Of a stretch of 64,000 nt of DNA, positions 62,648-64,000 are shown in pieces (position 1 is the first letter of the stretch; each line of letters opens with the position of its first letter). This stretch comes from Saprospiraceae bacterium (GTDB lineage: Bacteria; Bacteroidota; Bacteroidia; Chitinophagales; Saprospiraceae). Below the pieces are notes generated by a model. That model made no database searches. It was given only the letters and a program-made list of their open reading frames with translations, and had not been told where the DNA came from. The stretch spans positions 1-64,000 of the forward strand of contig JAHDHL010000018.1 of NCBI GenBank assembly GCA_020631355.1, read 5' to 3'. The position numbers and the translations under genes were made by a program.

Positions 62648-63031
62648 TCAGAGCACTACCTGGATAGAGCCACCTTGCTTGAAAAGTTCCTCATTATCAC
62701 CAATCTTATACTTAGCAGTAAAATAGTAGGTTCCTTCAGGAAGCATGACCTCATCCTCATTGCCATTATCATCAATAAGTACACGACTGCCATACCATTT
62801 GAAGTCCAAATCATCAGTTCGGTAGATATGTTCTCCCCATTGATTGAAAACCTCCACTTCCAGATAAGTCAGTTCACATTCTGATTCGTATGTGAATGGA
62901 ATGTCCTTACTATCCTGACTTAATTGGGAGTAGAATGTAACATTACAAGGAATATCACCCGAAAAACTTCCAGGTTCGAAATAGAAGAAATAAGGGAAGA
63001 TTAGAAAGGTAAAGAAAATTATCGCTTTCAT
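62648..63031 (-). CDS. Minimal CHU_C-type (gliding motility-associated C-terminal) secreted protein
   Basis: This 127-residue protein has a signal peptide (MKAIIFFTFLIFPYFFYF) and then essentially only a CHU_C/type B sorting-like domain: LTYLEVEVFNQWGEHIYRTD, FKWYGSR, LPEGTYYFTAKYKI, GGSIQVVL. In normal T9SS substrates this domain is the last 90 residues of a large surface protein, as at the end of the 2050-residue adhesin here. It therefore lacks any cargo. It could be a secreted decoy or subunit, or a remnant of a larger gene. Confidence 0.72.
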   Translation of the reverse strand: MKAIIFFTFLIFPYFFYFEPGSFSGDIPCNVTFYSQLSQDSKDIPFTYESECELTYLEVEVFNQWGEHIYRTDDLDFKWYGSRVLIDDNGNEDEVMLPEGTYYFTAKYKIGDNEELFKQGGSIQVVL

Positions 63032-63167
63032 AGTGTGTGTTTAGTTTCTACACACATAAATTCAAAAAGGATGCCTAAAAGACACAAAATGTCATATTAT
63101 AAAAAAGATAATGCTTACCGGATTGGTTGTTAAGGGGGATTGCTTTATATAATTTTAAGGTAGGTAG

Positions 63168-63211
63168 AGGTACTTGCTATGATAAAACCATAATTCATCT
63201 AGCAAGTACCT
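63168..63211. repeat. 12-bp perfect inverted repeat with 20-nt loop
   Basis: AGGTACTTGCTA and TAGCAAGTACCT flank a 20-nt loop, between the CHU_C gene and the thioredoxin-like gene. No T-run follows on either strand, so it is not a standard terminator. It is 37 nt past the stop codon of the minus-strand gene ending at 63248 and may act as an RNA-stabilising 3' hairpin. Confidence 0.55.
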
Positions 63212-63247
63212 GTTTATTAGCATATTGGATATGCAATTTAATGCATA

Positions 63248-63949
63248 TTAGCCCTTTTGTACCTTGATGGAACAACCTATGGCCTTGGTCGTGGCAGGGT
63301 CGATGGCTTCGCCCTTACCCAAAGCATCATAAGCTTTTTCCACATATTTGACCTGTACAGCTTCTGCTTCCTCGTGGTTATCATCAATGGCACCATGATA
63401 AGCTACTACAAAACCTTTGTCGGTCTTGTTCAGTACATATACCTCAGGAGTTTTCGTTGCACCGAACTTAGGGAAGATGGATTGGTCTGCATCAATGACA
63501 TAAGGGAAGTCGAATCCTTTCTCATCGGATCTTTCCTTCATTTTCTCAAGACTGTCATTCGGCTTGATGGTTAGGTCATTCGGCATGATGGCAACAATAG
63601 GATAGCCGGCTGCTTGGGCTTTCTTGCTCAATTCCACCAATCTGTCCTCATACATGACAGCATATGGACAAGTATTGCATGTGAAAACCACAGTGGCTCC
63701 TTTCACATCTGCTCCCAATGAAGCCAATGAGACCATTTTGCCATCCACATTTTCCAAGGAGAAATCCTCTACCACATCACCGATTTGGTAACCCTCCTTA
63801 GCAGGAGTTTCTTTCTTTTCCACAACAGGTGTAGCAGTTTCTGTGGGAACCTCATCAGGGGTAGTGGCAATATCTGCATTGCCACAGGAAGTGAAAATGG
63901 TAGCAAAGCAAAGTGCTAGGAATAAGAGTGATAATAAATTTCCGTTCAT
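63248..63949 (-). CDS. Thioredoxin-like (redoxin) lipoprotein
   Basis: This 233-residue lipoprotein has its lipidation Cys at TSCGN (Cys 22). After a low-complexity linker (about 25-50) a redoxin/AhpC-TSA fold follows: FSLENVDGKMVSLASL, VVFTCNTCPYAVMYE with C91-x-x-C94, AGYPIVAIMPNDL, and the cis-Pro ATKTPEVYVL. It probably acts as a thiol-disulfide or peroxide-handling protein facing the periplasm. A final VQVKYVEKAYDALGKGEAID helix and GCSIKVQKG tail contain one further Cys. No partner gene is visible; the window ends 51 nt upstream of its start. Confidence 0.9.
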   Translation of the reverse strand: MNGNLLSLLFLALCFATIFTSCGNADIATTPDEVPTETATPVVEKKETPAKEGYQIGDVVEDFSLENVDGKMVSLASLGADVKGATVVFTCNTCPYAVMYEDRLVELSKKAQAAGYPIVAIMPNDLTIKPNDSLEKMKERSDEKGFDFPYVIDADQSIFPKFGATKTPEVYVLNKTDKGFVVAYHGAIDDNHEEAEAVQVKYVEKAYDALGKGEAIDPATTKAIGCSIKVQKG

Positions 63950-64000
63950 GATTGAAGTTTATAATGAATAATAGGAATTCTGTTAATTCAAAGACATGAA

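Overview
The window looks like chromosomal core sequence from a member of the Bacteroidota. Four things point there. Several secreted proteins end in type IX secretion (T9SS) sorting domains, of type A at 1505-3274, 13585-16780 and 36229-38010 and of type B (CHU_C) at 17207-23359 and 62648-63031. Many genes are preceded by the Bacteroidota -7 box TAnnTTTG. The start sites lack strong Shine-Dalgarno sequences. The order rplM-rpsI-rpsB-tsf, pyrH, frr also fits. A Saprospiria-like lineage would fit the long Ig-like adhesin and cytochrome/copper enzymes, but that is inference. I saw no tRNA, rRNA, insertion sequence, prophage or CRISPR array.

Layout. 0-5.4 kb: dnaN, a T9SS-exported protein, two small lipoproteins (one TonB-C-like, one like the C-terminal part of gliding protein GldM) and a convergent ECF sigma factor. 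5.8-10.2 kb: an operon of two secreted amidohydrolase-family proteins carrying three amidohydrolase domains, of which only one keeps its metal ligands. 10.2-16.8 kb: a small secreted protein, a membrane metallophosphoesterase, a histidine-rich G3E GTPase and a tandem pair of cytochrome c / copper monooxygenase-like exported proteins. 17.2-23.4 kb: a 2050-residue T9SS adhesin. 23.4-32.1 kb, mostly minus strand: an Ig-like lipoprotein, radA, a short orphan transcription unit encoding a 46-residue basic peptide, an HTH regulator, dnaX with an A9 slippage site, a lipoprotein, and a coupled methyltransferase/glycosyltransferase pair.

32.3-42.7 kb: envelope proteins (carboxypeptidase-regulatory-like lipoprotein, double-FKBP isomerase, VCBS/ASPIC protein, DUF3089 lipoprotein), aroQ, a small membrane protein, a pentapeptide-like protein and a TPR protein. 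43.3-51.5 kb: translation and envelope housekeeping (rplM, rpsI, rpsB, tsf, pyrH, frr, lgt, rlmN, a HAD phosphatase, murB). 51.5-54.2 kb: a 2-oxoglutarate oxygenase and a YfcC-family transporter. 54.4-59.1 kb: a lipoprotein, then a FIST sensor / PAS histidine kinase / response regulator operon. 59.2-64 kb: a UbiA prenyltransferase, a ClpP-like lipoprotein, a glutathione peroxidase, small secreted proteins, a decayed gene and a thioredoxin-like lipoprotein.

The observations I would check first are the A9 tract in dnaX, where both alternative frames stop within a few codons; the promoter-peptide-terminator unit at 26617-27008; the stand-alone GldM-like lipoprotein; the single-active-site amidohydrolase set; and possible RNA switches upstream of rplM and lgt.
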